Source of the DNA: CAVYXK01 sp963708245
GTDB lineage: Bacteria > Pseudomonadota > Alphaproteobacteria > Acetobacterales > Acetobacteraceae
DNA: 64,000 nt
Reading direction: 5' to 3'
Assembly: GCA_963708245.1 (NCBI GenBank)
Contig: OY970201.1
Location: 4,030,001-4,094,000, forward strand
Part shown: positions 52,987-62,424 of the stretch, piece by piece
Numbering within the stretch: the first letter of the stretch is position 1
Layout of the letters: every line of letters begins with the position of its first letter
The notes under the pieces: model-generated
Database searches by the model: none
What the model was told of the DNA's origin: nothing
The model's input: the letters and a program-made list of their open reading frames with translations, nothing else
Made by a program: the position numbers and the translations under genes

Positions 52987-54372
52987 TCAGGGCCAACGCG
53001 GCGCATGCGTGCCTGGGGGCACCGAGGGCCTGTCCCACCGCGCCGGCGTCACCGACATCTGCGCCGCGTGACGCACCGCGGACAGACGCCCGAAGCCCGA
53101 GTCGCTTTCCTCCAGAAGGTCGGCGATCTCATCACGCGTGGGATTATGGCAGGCGAGCCCGTTCGGCACGCGACCCAGGCTGCGGATCCAATGCCCCGTG
53201 CGCGCCAGCGACACCTGCACGTGCCAGCTTCCACCGATCGTCGCCCGGCGGTGCAGCGCCGCCAGCGCGCCAAGCACCATCAGATAGCCCGAAGAATGAT
53301 CCAGTGCCTGCACCGGCAGCGGCTTCGGCTCGGTCTGGCCGGCGGCTTCCGCTTCCGCCGCGTTAAAACCGCTCGCCGTCTGCGTCAGGCTGTCGAAGCC
53401 GCGCCGCCCGGACCAAGGACCGGTATGGCCATAGGCGCACAGCGAGACATGCACGATGCCCGGCCGGATGCGCGCAGTCTGTTTGGGCGCCAGGCCGAAC
53501 CTGCCGAGCGCGCCGGGACGATAGCCCTGCACGAAGATGTCAGCCCCACGCAGCAGGTCATGCAGCGTCGCACGCGCGCCTTCATCCCGGAGATCAAGCT
53601 GCGCCGACAGCTTTCCCCGGCCGGAGTTTATCGTCAGCGGCCGCGGGTTGTAGAGATGCGGCGCGGTGATTAGCAGAACGTCGGCGCCATGCGCGGCAAG
53701 AGTCCGCCCGCACACCGGCCCTGCAATCACGCGCGTGAGGTCGAGCACGCGCACCCCGCCCAATGGGCGCTCCGCGGAAGTCAGCGGTTCTGGCGGTGCG
53801 TCGCCGATACGGGTGATTGCCACCAGTGGTTCGCTCTGCACGGCGCGGCCCTGCGGATGCGCATCCCATTCGGCGAAGGTGCGCATCGCCGTCACGCACA
53901 GCCCGGCTGCGGCGGCTTCATCCTCGAAGTCGAAGGCACGACGCCGCAGGAGCGCGGCGGCGACGGCAGCGCGATCATTGTCGCAGCCTAGAAGTTTCAG
54001 CACACCCTCGCGGTGGTGCGGGAAGTTCGCGTGCACCAGCACCCACCGACCGTCACCGCATGGATACGTACCGGCGACCTTGTCCCAATGCTCGGGAAAC
54101 GGCGCGCCGTCGATCCGGAGCCATCGTTCGGAGCGGTACTCGATGGCGGCATGCCTCATATCGACGCTGACTTGCTGCCGCGGGCCGCCGCGCAGCCGAC
54201 CGACGGTTGCCGCGGCGAGGGCGGACGCGGCAATCGCCGTCTGCGCCGCGGTCCCGACAGCGAACGAGGATGGCAGCACCGGATCGGCGCCGGTCAGGCG
54301 CACATCGTCGAGTGCATCGGCCGGCAAAGCGACTTCGCTCCACAATGCCGCGAGAACCTGATCGGGCTGCAT
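52987..54372 (-). CDS. CaiB/BaiF-type CoA transferase (family III)
   Basis: A 461-residue protein. The typical N-terminal core of the family is found late here: GGVRVLDLTRVIAGPVCGRT, SGRGKLSAQLDLRD, VQGYRPGALGRFGL, HVSLCAYGHTGPWSGRRGFD and LPVQALDHSSGYLMVLGALA. About 190 residues resembling a family C-terminal half precede it, as in permuted or two-domain versions. It moves CoA between carboxylates. First gene of the leftward CoA operon ending with paaK. Intact. Confidence 0.87.
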   Translation of the reverse strand: MQPDQVLAALWSEVALPADALDDVRLTGADPVLPSSFAVGTAAQTAIAASALAAATVGRLRGGPRQQVSVDMRHAAIEYRSERWLRIDGAPFPEHWDKVAGTYPCGDGRWVLVHANFPHHREGVLKLLGCDNDRAAVAAALLRRRAFDFEDEAAAAGLCVTAMRTFAEWDAHPQGRAVQSEPLVAITRIGDAPPEPLTSAERPLGGVRVLDLTRVIAGPVCGRTLAAHGADVLLITAPHLYNPRPLTINSGRGKLSAQLDLRDEGARATLHDLLRGADIFVQGYRPGALGRFGLAPKQTARIRPGIVHVSLCAYGHTGPWSGRRGFDSLTQTASGFNAAEAEAAGQTEPKPLPVQALDHSSGYLMVLGALAALHRRATIGGSWHVQVSLARTGHWIRSLGRVPNGLACHNPTRDEIADLLEESDSGFGRLSAVRHAAQMSVTPARWDRPSVPPGTHAPRWP

Positions 54373-54510
54373 GGGCGTCTCCTATCAAACTGCCGGGCCG
54401 GCCAAGTGCCGGCTGCCTTGATCGGGCTGGGAGCATAGCCTACCTCGATCCGCACCGGACCGCAGGCAGAGCAGCGGCCCCCGGTCGACGCCTGGAGCGG
54501 AGCGGAATTC

Positions 54511-55506
54511 ATGCAGATCACCATTCTGGGCGGCGCCGGGTTCCTAGGCCGCAAGCTTGCCCGCCATCTGGCCACGCACGGCCGGCTGGGGGACAACGGG
54601 GTGACCGGCCTCGTCTCCTTCGATTTCGTCGATACGCCCCACTGGCTGGACGCAGAGTTTCCGGTCAAGCGACTGATCGGCGACCTCGCTGAGCTGCCGG
54701 CGGAAGCCGTCCCGCCTGACACCAACGTCATCTTCCATCTGGCCGCGGTCGTCAGCGCCCAGGCCGAGGCGGACTACGACCTCGGCATGCGCGTGAACTT
54801 GCACGGCACAGAGGCGCTGATCGGCGCCTGCCGCCGCATCGTTGCGGCGGGGGGCAAGCCGCCACGGGTGGTGTTCACGTCTTCGATAGCGACGTTCAGC
54901 GGTGGGCAGGACGCCAAGTTGCTGGACGACGCCCGCCAAGTGCCGGCCAACAGCTACGGCGCCGAGAAGGCCGCAGCCGAGTTGCTGCTGGCCGACGCAT
55001 CCCGGCGCGGATTCCTCGATGCCGTATCGTTGCGCCTGCCAACAATCATTGTTCGTCCGGGTCGCCCCAACCGCGCTGCCAGCAGCTTCCTTTCCGCGAT
55101 CATCCGCGAACCGCTGCTCGGCCTGGAAACCGAGCTGCCGGTCGGAGACGCATTCGCGGCCTGGGTGGCCAGTCCACGCCGTGCAGTCGATTGGCTGTTG
55201 CACGCCGCGACGATGGACACGGAGCAGATGGGCATCGACCGCAGCGTCAACCTGCCGGGGATCAGCGCCACCGTCGCACACATGCTGCAAGCGCTCGACG
55301 AGGTCCGGCCCGGCGCCTCTCGCTTGGTCCACCATGCTCCGGATCCGGCGATTGCTGCCATCGTGGAGACTTGGCCGGCCGCCTTCGAGCCTATGCGCGC
55401 CCGCACTCTGGGTTTCTCCCCCCACGAGAAGCTGGTCGATGTGGTCCACGCGTTCGTGGAGGACGATCTCGACGACACGCGCGCCGAGCGCGGGTTGCAC
55501 GCTTAG
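54511..55506 (+). CDS. denD: D-erythronate dehydrogenase-like SDR epimerase
   Basis: A 331-residue extended short-chain dehydrogenase. NAD site: ITILGGAGFLGRKLARHL; middle: VIFHLAAVVSAQAEADYDLG; active site: VFTSSIATFSG with Tyr and Lys in NSYGAEKAAAELLL; then DAVSLRLPTIIVRPGRPNRA, which is characteristic of DenD. DenD oxidises D-erythronate to 2-keto-D-erythronate in four-carbon sugar acid use. It has no denD partners (otnC, otnI) adjacent, so the exact substrate is unsure. Intact. Confidence 0.87.
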   Translation: MQITILGGAGFLGRKLARHLATHGRLGDNGVTGLVSFDFVDTPHWLDAEFPVKRLIGDLAELPAEAVPPDTNVIFHLAAVVSAQAEADYDLGMRVNLHGTEALIGACRRIVAAGGKPPRVVFTSSIATFSGGQDAKLLDDARQVPANSYGAEKAAAELLLADASRRGFLDAVSLRLPTIIVRPGRPNRAASSFLSAIIREPLLGLETELPVGDAFAAWVASPRRAVDWLLHAATMDTEQMGIDRSVNLPGISATVAHMLQALDEVRPGASRLVHHAPDPAIAAIVETWPAAFEPMRARTLGFSPHEKLVDVVHAFVEDDLDDTRAERGLHA

Positions 55507-55525
55507 TGTCCCACGTGCACGGAGT

Positions 55526-55588
55526 GGCGGACTGTCGTCCGCCCTACGAGCCTCGAACCACGCGCCGTAGGGCGGACGTCAGTCCGCC
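55526..55588. repeat. Inverted repeat with 9-10 bp blocks
   Basis: GGCGGACTGTCGTCCGCCCT (from 55526) and AGGGCGGACGTCAGTCCGCC (ending 55588) are inverted copies with two mismatches around a 17-base loop. It lies between convergent genes. GTAGGGCGGAC-type repeats recur between genes in many proteobacteria. Confidence 0.65.
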
Positions 55589-55612
55589 GCCTTAGTCGGA
55601 ATGGCGCGGCTA

Positions 55613-56335
55613 CTACGCCGGTACTGGCCGAGCGCGCTGGTTGTAGAGCATCTTCGCCCGCCGCTCCTGTTCCTCGGGCGATAGTTTCGATGGATCCTCT
55701 GACAGGTCGGCACCCACCGCCAGCCCGCGCTGCACCGCGGGACGCGCACTGATTTCGTCAAACCAGCGCTTGAAGTATTTGAACTCCTCGATGTCCTGGC
55801 CCTGGTTCTTCCAGTTCACGGTCCAGGGATAGCAGATCATGTCGGCGATCGTGTACTCGTCTCCGGCCAGGTACCGCCTGTCATAGAGCCGCATGTTCAG
55901 CACGCCGTACAAGCGGTTCGCCTCATCGGTGAACCGGCGCACCGCATAGGACTGGTCACCCTGCTTGTCGCCCAATCGCCGGAAATGGCCGCATTCGCCG
56001 AGCTTCGGCCCCTGATTCGCCATCTGCCACATCACCCACTGGGCGACCTCGTATTTGCCGCGCACGTCCTGTGGCCAGAACTTTCCGACTTTCCCGGCGA
56101 TGTACATCATGATAGCGCCTGATTCGAACACGCTGATCGGCGCGCCGCCGCCCGCGGGTTCGTGATCCACCAGCACCGGCATGCGGTGGTTCGGATTGAT
56201 CTTCAAGAACTCGGGCTTGAACTGATCGCCCCGTCCGATATTGCAGGGGATAATGTTGTATCGAAGGCCGCACTCCTCGAGCAGGATGGTGACCTTCTTG
56301 CCGTTCGGGGTTGGCCAGTAGTGCAGGTCGAGCAT
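55613..56335 (-). CDS. YghU/YfcG-like glutathione S-transferase
   Basis: A 240-residue Nu-class GST-like disulfide-bond oxidoreductase. It has LHYWPTPNGKKVTILLEECG, the early Thr/Asn glutathione site, INPNHRMPVLVDHEPAGGGA, VFESGAIMMYIAGKVGKFWP and DEYTIADMICYPWTVNWKNQ. The Asn-Gly-Lys-Lys-Val pattern is distinctive for this class. It is divergent from the acyl-CoA dehydrogenase-like gene 80 bp away. Intact. Confidence 0.9.
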   Translation of the reverse strand: MLDLHYWPTPNGKKVTILLEECGLRYNIIPCNIGRGDQFKPEFLKINPNHRMPVLVDHEPAGGGAPISVFESGAIMMYIAGKVGKFWPQDVRGKYEVAQWVMWQMANQGPKLGECGHFRRLGDKQGDQSYAVRRFTDEANRLYGVLNMRLYDRRYLAGDEYTIADMICYPWTVNWKNQGQDIEEFKYFKRWFDEISARPAVQRGLAVGADLSEDPSKLSPEEQERRAKMLYNQRARPVPA

Positions 56336-56415
56336 AGGTCCGCCTTTCCATCAGAGGCTGGGTTTCACCGCGACAGGTTGCCAGCCGTCCGCCCCAGGGC
56401 GCAACCTTGCCCCCG

Positions 56416-57585
56416 ATGGACCAGTTGACCCTCATCGACCCGGTCGCGCGCGCGCAGGGACTTTCCGCCGAGCTCGCGGCCTCTTCCGACGAAATCGAAC
56501 AAACGCAGCGCATCGTTGAACCGCTGTTGACGCGACTGCACGAAGCGCGGCTGTTCCGCATGCTGCTGCCGCGCTCGGTTGGCGGCGACGCCGTGGAACC
56601 CACCGTTTATTTGCGCGCAGTCGAGGAAGTCGCGCGACATGACGGTTCGGTGGCATGGTGCCTGTTCACCGGCAACAGCAGCGCGCTGATCGCGGCCTAT
56701 CTGCCTCCCGACGTGGCGCGCGAGATCTGGGGCGACCCGCGTGCAGTCGTCGCCTGGGGACCGCCGAACGCGACCAAGGCGCACGCGGTACCCGGCGGCT
56801 ACCGCGTCAGCGGCACTTGGCAATTCGCCAGCGGCTGCCGGCATGCAAGCTGGATGGCCGCACACTGCCAGGTGATCGAGCCGGACGAATCGCTGCGGCT
56901 CAACAGCGCTGGTCGGCCCACCGTTCGTGCATTGCTGTTCGCCGCCGGACAAGCGAAACTGATCGACGGAAGCTGGGAGGTGATTGGGCTGCGCGGCACC
57001 GCCTCCAATGCCTACTCCCTCACCGACCTGTTCGTGCCGGAGGCGTTCAGCTCCACGCGCGAAGACCCGACGCTACGGCTCGAACCGGGGCCGCTCTATG
57101 CGTTTACCCAACAGGGTCTGTATGCGGTGGGCGCCGCCGGCGTCGCGCTCGGGTTGGCGCGTGCAATGCTGGATGCGTTCGTAACCCTAGCGCGGCGCAA
57201 GACGCCACGTGCGCTGGCGCCGCTGGGAGGCAACGCCGTGGTGCAGGCCAATGTGGCACGGGCCGAGGCGAAGCTTGCATCAGCACGTGCCTACCTTCTG
57301 GATACGTTGCGAACGATCTTTACCCAGGCCGGCGATACCACCCCGATTGATACACCCTCGCGCGTATGGCTGCGGCTGGCGACCACCCTGGCGATCGAGG
57401 CGTCGATCGAGGTTGCCGAATTTGCCTATCGCGGCGCCGGGGCGGACGCGATCTTTGCCGGCAGCGCGTTCGAACGACGGTTCCGCGACATGCACACGCT
57501 GTCGCAGCAAACCCAGGCACGCGCCGCACATTTCGAGGCAATCGGCGCAGTCATGCTGGGCAACGAGCCGGAGGTGTTTCTTTAG
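56416..57585 (+). CDS. Acyl-CoA dehydrogenase-like flavoprotein (possible group-D monooxygenase)
   Basis: A 389-residue protein with the three ACAD parts: N-terminal helices (LLTRLHEARLFRMLLPRSVG), the beta domain (GGYRVSGTWQFASGCRHASW) and the C-terminal helical bundle (GAAGVALGLARAMLDAFVTL). In the HpaB/DszC-like branch this fold hydroxylates aromatic substrates with reduced flavin; the beta-domain sequence TWQFASGC favours that branch over true acyl-CoA dehydrogenases. ATG 56416 (or 56407). The neighbouring CoA operon and GST genes suggest aromatic compounds. Intact. Confidence 0.82.
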   Translation: MDQLTLIDPVARAQGLSAELAASSDEIEQTQRIVEPLLTRLHEARLFRMLLPRSVGGDAVEPTVYLRAVEEVARHDGSVAWCLFTGNSSALIAAYLPPDVAREIWGDPRAVVAWGPPNATKAHAVPGGYRVSGTWQFASGCRHASWMAAHCQVIEPDESLRLNSAGRPTVRALLFAAGQAKLIDGSWEVIGLRGTASNAYSLTDLFVPEAFSSTREDPTLRLEPGPLYAFTQQGLYAVGAAGVALGLARAMLDAFVTLARRKTPRALAPLGGNAVVQANVARAEAKLASARAYLLDTLRTIFTQAGDTTPIDTPSRVWLRLATTLAIEASIEVAEFAYRGAGADAIFAGSAFERRFRDMHTLSQQTQARAAHFEAIGAVMLGNEPEVFL

Positions 57586-57598
57586 CCGCGGCGCGGCG

Positions 57599-58501
57599 CT
57601 ACGGCCGGATGATCGTCCCCGGGCCAGCCTCGGTGAACAGCTCCAACAGGCAGGCATGCGGCACCCGTCCGTCCAGGATCACCGCCCCCTTGGCGCCGCG
57701 CCGCACCGCATCGACGCAGTTCTCCACTTTCGGGATCATCCCATCGGTGATCATGCCGCGCTCGATGCCCTGTTCCACTTCCGCCACTGTCATCTCGGCG
57801 ATCAGCTTCTGTTCCCCGTCTAGCACGCCCGGCACGTCGGTCAGCATCAGCAGCCGCGTTGCACCCAGCGCCCCAGCAATCGCCCCGGCCACGGTGTCGG
57901 CGTTGATGTTGTAGGTCTGCCCATCCTCGCCCATGCCGACCGGCGCGACCACCGGGATCAGCCCGGCGCCGGTCAGCGCGTGGATCACCCGTACATCGAC
58001 CCGCTCCGGCTCACCAACGAATCCGAGATCGAGCACCGTTTCGATCCGGCTGCCCGGATCGCGCTTTGTGCGCGTCAGCTTGCGCGCGCGGATCAGCCCG
58101 CCATCCTTGCCGCAGATGCCCACCGCCAGGGCGCCGGCACGGTTGATTAGCCCAGCGACGTATTTGTTCACCGTGCCAGCCAGCACCATCTCGACCACCT
58201 CGACCATGGCGGCGTCGGTGACGCGCAGTCCGTCGACGAAGGTCGATTGGATAGCTAGCCGCTTCAGCATGGCGTTGATCTGCGGCCCGCCGCCATGCAC
58301 CACCACCGGATTGATGCCGACCTGCTTGAGGATGGCGATATCGGCGCCGAACTGTTCCGCCAGCGCCTCTTCGCCCATTGCGTGACCGCCATATTTCACC
58401 ACCACCGTCGCCCCGGCGTAGCGACGCAGGTACGGCAGCGCGAGCGCCAGGATGCGTGCCTGCTCGGCAGCCGCGGCACGGTCGATGGGGGGAATGCTCA
58501 T
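57599..58501 (-). CDS. argB: Acetylglutamate kinase
   Basis: A 300-residue amino-acid kinase, second enzyme of arginine synthesis. Motifs: VVVKYGGHAMGEEALAEQFG, NPVVVHGGGPQINAMLKRLA, FVDGLRVTDAAMVEVVEMVL, YNINADTVAGAIAGALGATR and the C-terminal MIPKVENCVDAVRRGAKGAV. Length is normal, and the extended N-terminal helix of arginine-sensitive forms is present (AAAAEQARILALALPYLRRY), so feedback inhibition is likely. ATG 58501. It converges on the flavoprotein gene with a 13-bp gap. Confidence 0.96.
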   Translation of the reverse strand: MSIPPIDRAAAAEQARILALALPYLRRYAGATVVVKYGGHAMGEEALAEQFGADIAILKQVGINPVVVHGGGPQINAMLKRLAIQSTFVDGLRVTDAAMVEVVEMVLAGTVNKYVAGLINRAGALAVGICGKDGGLIRARKLTRTKRDPGSRIETVLDLGFVGEPERVDVRVIHALTGAGLIPVVAPVGMGEDGQTYNINADTVAGAIAGALGATRLLMLTDVPGVLDGEQKLIAEMTVAEVEQGIERGMITDGMIPKVENCVDAVRRGAKGAVILDGRVPHACLLELFTEAGPGTIIRP

Positions 58502-59264
58502 CCTGGATCCTTTTGCGCTGGCGCTGGCGGGGTGGTTAGGGCGGAGGAGTCAGAAGGGTCAAGCGACTGGATTGCGGGGCGCTGGGATCTAAGGGCGCGT
58601 TCATCCCGACTGGAAACGCTCAGCCCGCGAACACGTCTCGCGCTCTCTCTCGGGTTTGGGCTGCGAAGCAGACCAAAGGCTGCCCTCGGGCTTCGACCTG
58701 GCTTCGACCCGAGGGTGCCGCGCGTAGCGCGGCCGGTGAGGGTTTCTGCCACGCCGAGGCCCTCACCCAGTTCGCCGGCGCCGCACCGAACTACACAAAC
58801 TTCGTCCCACCAACAGCCCGGAGGACCTCGCCCGGCGCGACCATGCCGCCATCGCCCAAATCGCCGCGCTACACCCGGCCAACGCCGCCGAGGCCGACCT
58901 AGGAACATCGGCTCCGCCGTCGGCGTCAGAGCCACAACCGGAACCCGCGCCGGTGGACGAACGACGACAACTTGCTTCAAGCGCTCATCGCCGCCTTGCC
59001 GTGCCACCTCCTCTCCTTCCGGGATGCCATGACGGCGAGGATGGTCCTCGGCGGTCCAGCATCACTCCTTTCGAGGCATGGTATGTGCAATTGGACAAGC
59101 ACAGAGCTTCGAAGAAGGATCCTCGAACGCTCCGGCGGTGTCCACTGAAGCAGGGATTCCGGATCGCCAACAGCGTTGTGGCGGAAGATGTGCTTTTCCG
59201 CCCTGTCTCCCTAATTCAAGAGTTCTGCCTGCTGGCGGTGTTCGGCGGACCGATCAACAATCTC
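58502..59264. other. Gene-poor region with hairpins and coding remnants
   Basis: CCCTCGGG...CCCGAGGG and GGTGAGGG...CCCTCACC hairpins lie between 58672 and 58769. From about 58775 a plus-strand frame with DHAAIAQIAALHPANAAEAD looks like the remains of a small protein but is not intact. Confidence 0.4.
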
Positions 59265-59639
59265 GGTGCGACGGTCGTGGACACGCATCGCATCGCCTAT
59301 GGCGGCGCGTTCGTGCTGGAGGGGATCGGTACGTTCTTTCTCGTCAACACGGTGCTGCACGCCGCGGTGCGCGGCTCCGCAGGTCGGCTTGCGCCATTCG
59401 CGATCGGGATGACAGTCACCGTGTGCATCTTGATTTTCGGCGCGCTAACTGGCGGCAGTGTCAATCCCGCGCGCACCATCGGGCCGGCGGTCGCAGCGGG
59501 CGTGTACGACGGGATCGCGGTGTATTTAGTCGCACAGCTCCTCGGCGGCATAGTTGCGGGTGTGCTCTATCGCGTATTCTGGGTGCCACGACCCGCGTCC
59601 GCACGGTTTGGCACTGCTGGCCACGTCGCAGCCGAATAG
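59265..59639 (+). pseudogene. Aquaporin/glycerol-facilitator C-terminal half
   Basis: The last three helices of a MIP channel: GGAFVLEGIGTFFLVNTVLH, IGMTVTVCILIFGALTGGSV with the second NPA box (VNPARTIGPAVAAG) and YLVAQLLGGIVAGVLYRVFW. The N-terminal half with the first NPA is missing; upstream sequence is unrelated, so no pore can form. Confidence 0.75.
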
Positions 59640-59658
59640 GACGCGGCAGCGCCTCGTA

Positions 59659-60738
59659 CTACCTGTTCTCGTTCGGCCGGGTAATCGTGCCGCCGGGCAT
59701 CGGCCGCGGCACGCCGGTCGTTTCAGGTAAGCTGAGCGGCCAACCGGCCGCGACGCGTGCGGCGAGGAAGCCGAAGCATTGTGCTTCCAGCGCGTCGCCG
59801 TCCCAACCGACCGATTCCACTGGCTCGACCGGCGCGGGCAATGTCTGGCGCAGCGCACCTATGATCGCCGGGTTGCGCCGGCCGCCACCGGAGACGAGCC
59901 AGTGTCGCGGCGGCTCGGGAAGAGGCGCGGCGGCCACGGCGCTCGCGGTGAAGGCCGCCAGCGTAGCGGCCCCATCCTGGAGTGACAGCGACTCGATCCC
60001 GCTCGCAGCGAGCGCGCAGGCGAAATCCAGCCGGTCCAGCGACTTGGGCGCCGGGCGGGCGAAATACGCGTGCGCCAGCAGCCGGCGCAGCACCACGCTA
60101 TCTGCTGTGCCGGCTCGGGCCAGCGCGCCGTCGCGATCAAACGACCCGCCGCCGTGGCGCGACACCCAATCATTGAGTGGCCCGTTCCCTGGTCCGGTAT
60201 CGAATGCGACCAACCGCTCGCCGGGCCCGATCCAGGTCAAGTTTGCGACGCCTCCGATGTTCAACACTGCCAGTGGTTTCGGCAGATTGTGGGCCAGTGC
60301 CGCGTGAAACAGCGGTGCGAACGGCGCGCCTTGCCCGCCCGCTGCCACGTCCGCCGAGCGAAAATCGTGCGCCACGGCGACGCCGGTCAGCCGTCCAAGC
60401 AACGCAGCGTCGCCGATCTGCCAAGTGCGCCGGCGCGCCGGGTCGTGCAGGATTGTCTGGCCGTGGAAACCGATCAGGTCCGGCGTGCCGCCAAGTGCCA
60501 GTGCCGCGCGGGCATGTGTTTCGGTGAGCCGATGGACGGCCTCGGCCAACGCTGGATCCTCCGGGTCCAGCCCCGCCGCCCGGTCGAGCAGAATGCGCAA
60601 GGTTGCGCGCAGATCGTCCTCGTACGGAAAAGTCAACGTCGGCCCCAGCGCGGAGATCACCTCGCCATCGGTCTCTACCCAGGCCGCATCAACGCCATCC
60701 AGTGAGGTGCCGCTCATCAGCCCGATCGTGCGCAGCAT
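59659..60738 (-). CDS. anmK: Anhydro-N-acetylmuramic acid kinase
   Basis: A 359-residue kinase that opens and phosphorylates anhydro-MurNAc during cell-wall recycling. It has IGLMSGTSLDGVDAAWVETD at the start (ATP/substrate loop), LIGFHGQTILHDPARRRTWQ, RSADVAAGGQGAPFAPLFHA and FDTGPGNGPLNDWVSRHGGG. Length normal. Divergent from tyrS, as in many alphaproteobacteria. Intact. Confidence 0.95.
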   Translation of the reverse strand: MLRTIGLMSGTSLDGVDAAWVETDGEVISALGPTLTFPYEDDLRATLRILLDRAAGLDPEDPALAEAVHRLTETHARAALALGGTPDLIGFHGQTILHDPARRRTWQIGDAALLGRLTGVAVAHDFRSADVAAGGQGAPFAPLFHAALAHNLPKPLAVLNIGGVANLTWIGPGERLVAFDTGPGNGPLNDWVSRHGGGSFDRDGALARAGTADSVVLRRLLAHAYFARPAPKSLDRLDFACALAASGIESLSLQDGAATLAAFTASAVAAAPLPEPPRHWLVSGGGRRNPAIIGALRQTLPAPVEPVESVGWDGDALEAQCFGFLAARVAAGWPLSLPETTGVPRPMPGGTITRPNENR

Positions 60739-60805
60739 GCTGCCTCCATTTCCTCAGATGGCCCGCTCATGCTAGCCGGTGCTGACCAAATACGGGCTGC
60801 CCGTC

Positions 60806-62050
60806 ATGCCGAAAAGCGATTTCCTGCGTGAAGCCATCGAGCGCGGCTTCGTCTTCCAGTGCACCGACCTCGATGGGCTGGACGCGGCGATGTGTGCCGG
60901 GAGGATAGCTGCGTATATCGGCTTCGACTGCACCGCTGACAGCCTGCACGTCGGCAATCTGGTGGGGATCATGTCGCTGCAACTCTTGCAGAAGCATGGT
61001 CACAAGCCGGTCGTGCTGATGGGGGGCGGCACGACGCGGATCGGTGATCCCTCGGGCAAGGACGAGTCACGCCAGCTTCTGACCGACGAGCAGATTGCCG
61101 CCAACATGGCGGGCATCCGCCTCTGCTTCGAGCCGTTCCTGCGCTTCGGCGATGGCCCGTCGGATGCGCTGATGGCCAACAATGCCGATTGGCTGGATCC
61201 GCTCGGGTACATCCCGCTACTGCGGGACGTCGGTACGCATTTCACCATCAACCGCATGCTGACCTTCAATTCGATCCGCCTGCGCCTTGATCGCGAGCAG
61301 CCACTGACGTTTCTAGAATTCAACTACATGATCTTGCAGAGCTACGACTTTAGGGAGCTGGCGCGCCGGCACAACGTGATCTTGCAGCTCGGCGGTTCGG
61401 ACCAGTGGGGCAACATCGTCGCCGGCATGGAGCTGACGCGGCGGACCGATGGGCGGCCCGTCTATGGATTGACGACGCCGCTGATCGCTACTGCCTCGGG
61501 GGCCAAGATGGGCAAGACCGCCCAGGGTGCCGTTTGGCTTCGAGCCGATCGGCTGTCGCCGTATGACTACTGGCAGTTCTGGCGGAATACTGAAGACGCC
61601 GATACCGGGCGTTTTCTGCGGCTGTTCACCGATCTGCCGCTTGATGACATCGAGCGGCTGGGGCGGCTCGGCGGGGCGGAGATCAACGAGGCGAAGAAGG
61701 TCCTCGCCACCGAGGCTACGCGACTCGCGCATGGGGCGGCGGCGGCGGCGAGCGCGGCGGAGACTGCCCGCCTTGCCTTCGAGGAAGGCGAGGCGGCCGC
61801 GACCCTCCCGAGCGTCGAAGTGCCATATGGCGAGCTGGTGTCAGGCGTTCCGGCCTTCCGCCTATTCGTGCTGGCGGGGCTTGCCGCGAGCAACAGCGAG
61901 GCGCGTCGGCTGGTTCGTGGCGGCGGCGCACGGGTGAATGACGAGACGGTGGATGACGAGGGCCGCCTTCTTTCGGTCGACGATCTGCGCGACGGAGCGA
62001 TCAAGCTCTCGGCCGGACGCAAGCAGCATCGGCTGGTCCGGGCGATGTGA
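60806..62050 (+). CDS. tyrS: Tyrosyl-tRNA synthetase
   Basis: A 414-residue class-I synthetase (423 if GTG 60779 is used). The tyrosine site AAYIGFDCTADSLHVGNLVG contains the HIGH-like HVGN; VLMGGGTTRIGDPSGKDESR, LQLGGSDQWGNIVAGMELTR and the KMSKS-like SGAKMGKTAQGAVW follow. The C-terminal S4 RNA-binding domain (ASNSEARRLVRGGGARVNDE) is complete. ATG 60806 matches the normal family start; the upstream GTG sits only 40 bp from anmK. Intact. Confidence 0.96.
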   Translation: MPKSDFLREAIERGFVFQCTDLDGLDAAMCAGRIAAYIGFDCTADSLHVGNLVGIMSLQLLQKHGHKPVVLMGGGTTRIGDPSGKDESRQLLTDEQIAANMAGIRLCFEPFLRFGDGPSDALMANNADWLDPLGYIPLLRDVGTHFTINRMLTFNSIRLRLDREQPLTFLEFNYMILQSYDFRELARRHNVILQLGGSDQWGNIVAGMELTRRTDGRPVYGLTTPLIATASGAKMGKTAQGAVWLRADRLSPYDYWQFWRNTEDADTGRFLRLFTDLPLDDIERLGRLGGAEINEAKKVLATEATRLAHGAAAAASAAETARLAFEEGEAAATLPSVEVPYGELVSGVPAFRLFVLAGLAASNSEARRLVRGGGARVNDETVDDEGRLLSVDDLRDGAIKLSAGRKQHRLVRAM

Positions 62051-62144
62051 CGCCGGCCGCACCGCTGTCCACTCTCCCTATCCCACAAGAGGGAATCTCC
62101 TATGGACTCGCAACGCATCGCTGAAGCTGCCGGACTGCTTGTCG

Positions 62145-62333
62145 CATCCGACCGGCGATCCGCTGGAGACCGCGGTAGCGCTGGTGAACATGTTCCGTAG
62201 CGGGGCAGGAGTCCGCGCCGGCCAATTGGTGACCTGCGGCAGCTATACCGGCATGCGCTTCCTGAAGCCGGGCGACACCTGCACCGCGCGGTTCGAGGGA
62301 CTCGGTGCGGCGGAGGTGATGTTTGCGAAATAG
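62145..62333 (+). pseudogene. C-terminal remnant of a 2-keto-4-pentenoate hydratase/FAH-like protein
   Basis: The last 62 codons encode HPTGDPLETAVALVNMFRSG, then RAGQLVTCGSYTGMRFLKPG and RFEGLGAAEVMF, the end of hydratases of the MhpD/fumarylacetoacetate hydrolase fold. The rest of the gene is missing. Confidence 0.65.
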
Positions 62334-62377
62334 GGGAGGGCCGCCCGAGCCCGACGGACCCCCAGCCAATACCACAA

Positions 62378-62400
62378 GGGCCCCGGAATTCCGGAGCCCC
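62378..62400. terminator. GC-rich palindrome between convergent ends
   Basis: GGGCCCCGG-AATT-CCGGAGCCCC forms a hairpin with one mismatch, 24 bp after the BI-1 stop, and read leftward is followed by TTGTGG. Confidence 0.55.
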
Positions 62401-62424
62401 GTGTAGTAGGTTTGCCTTCGGCCG

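Noticed and set aside
58498..59007. Minus-strand frame upstream of argB
   Set aside because: Low-complexity Arg/Gly-rich translation of hairpin-containing DNA.
60779..60805. GTG 60779 as the tyrS start
   Set aside because: It leaves almost no room for promoters between divergent anmK and tyrS and adds residues not typical of the family; ATG 60806 preferred.
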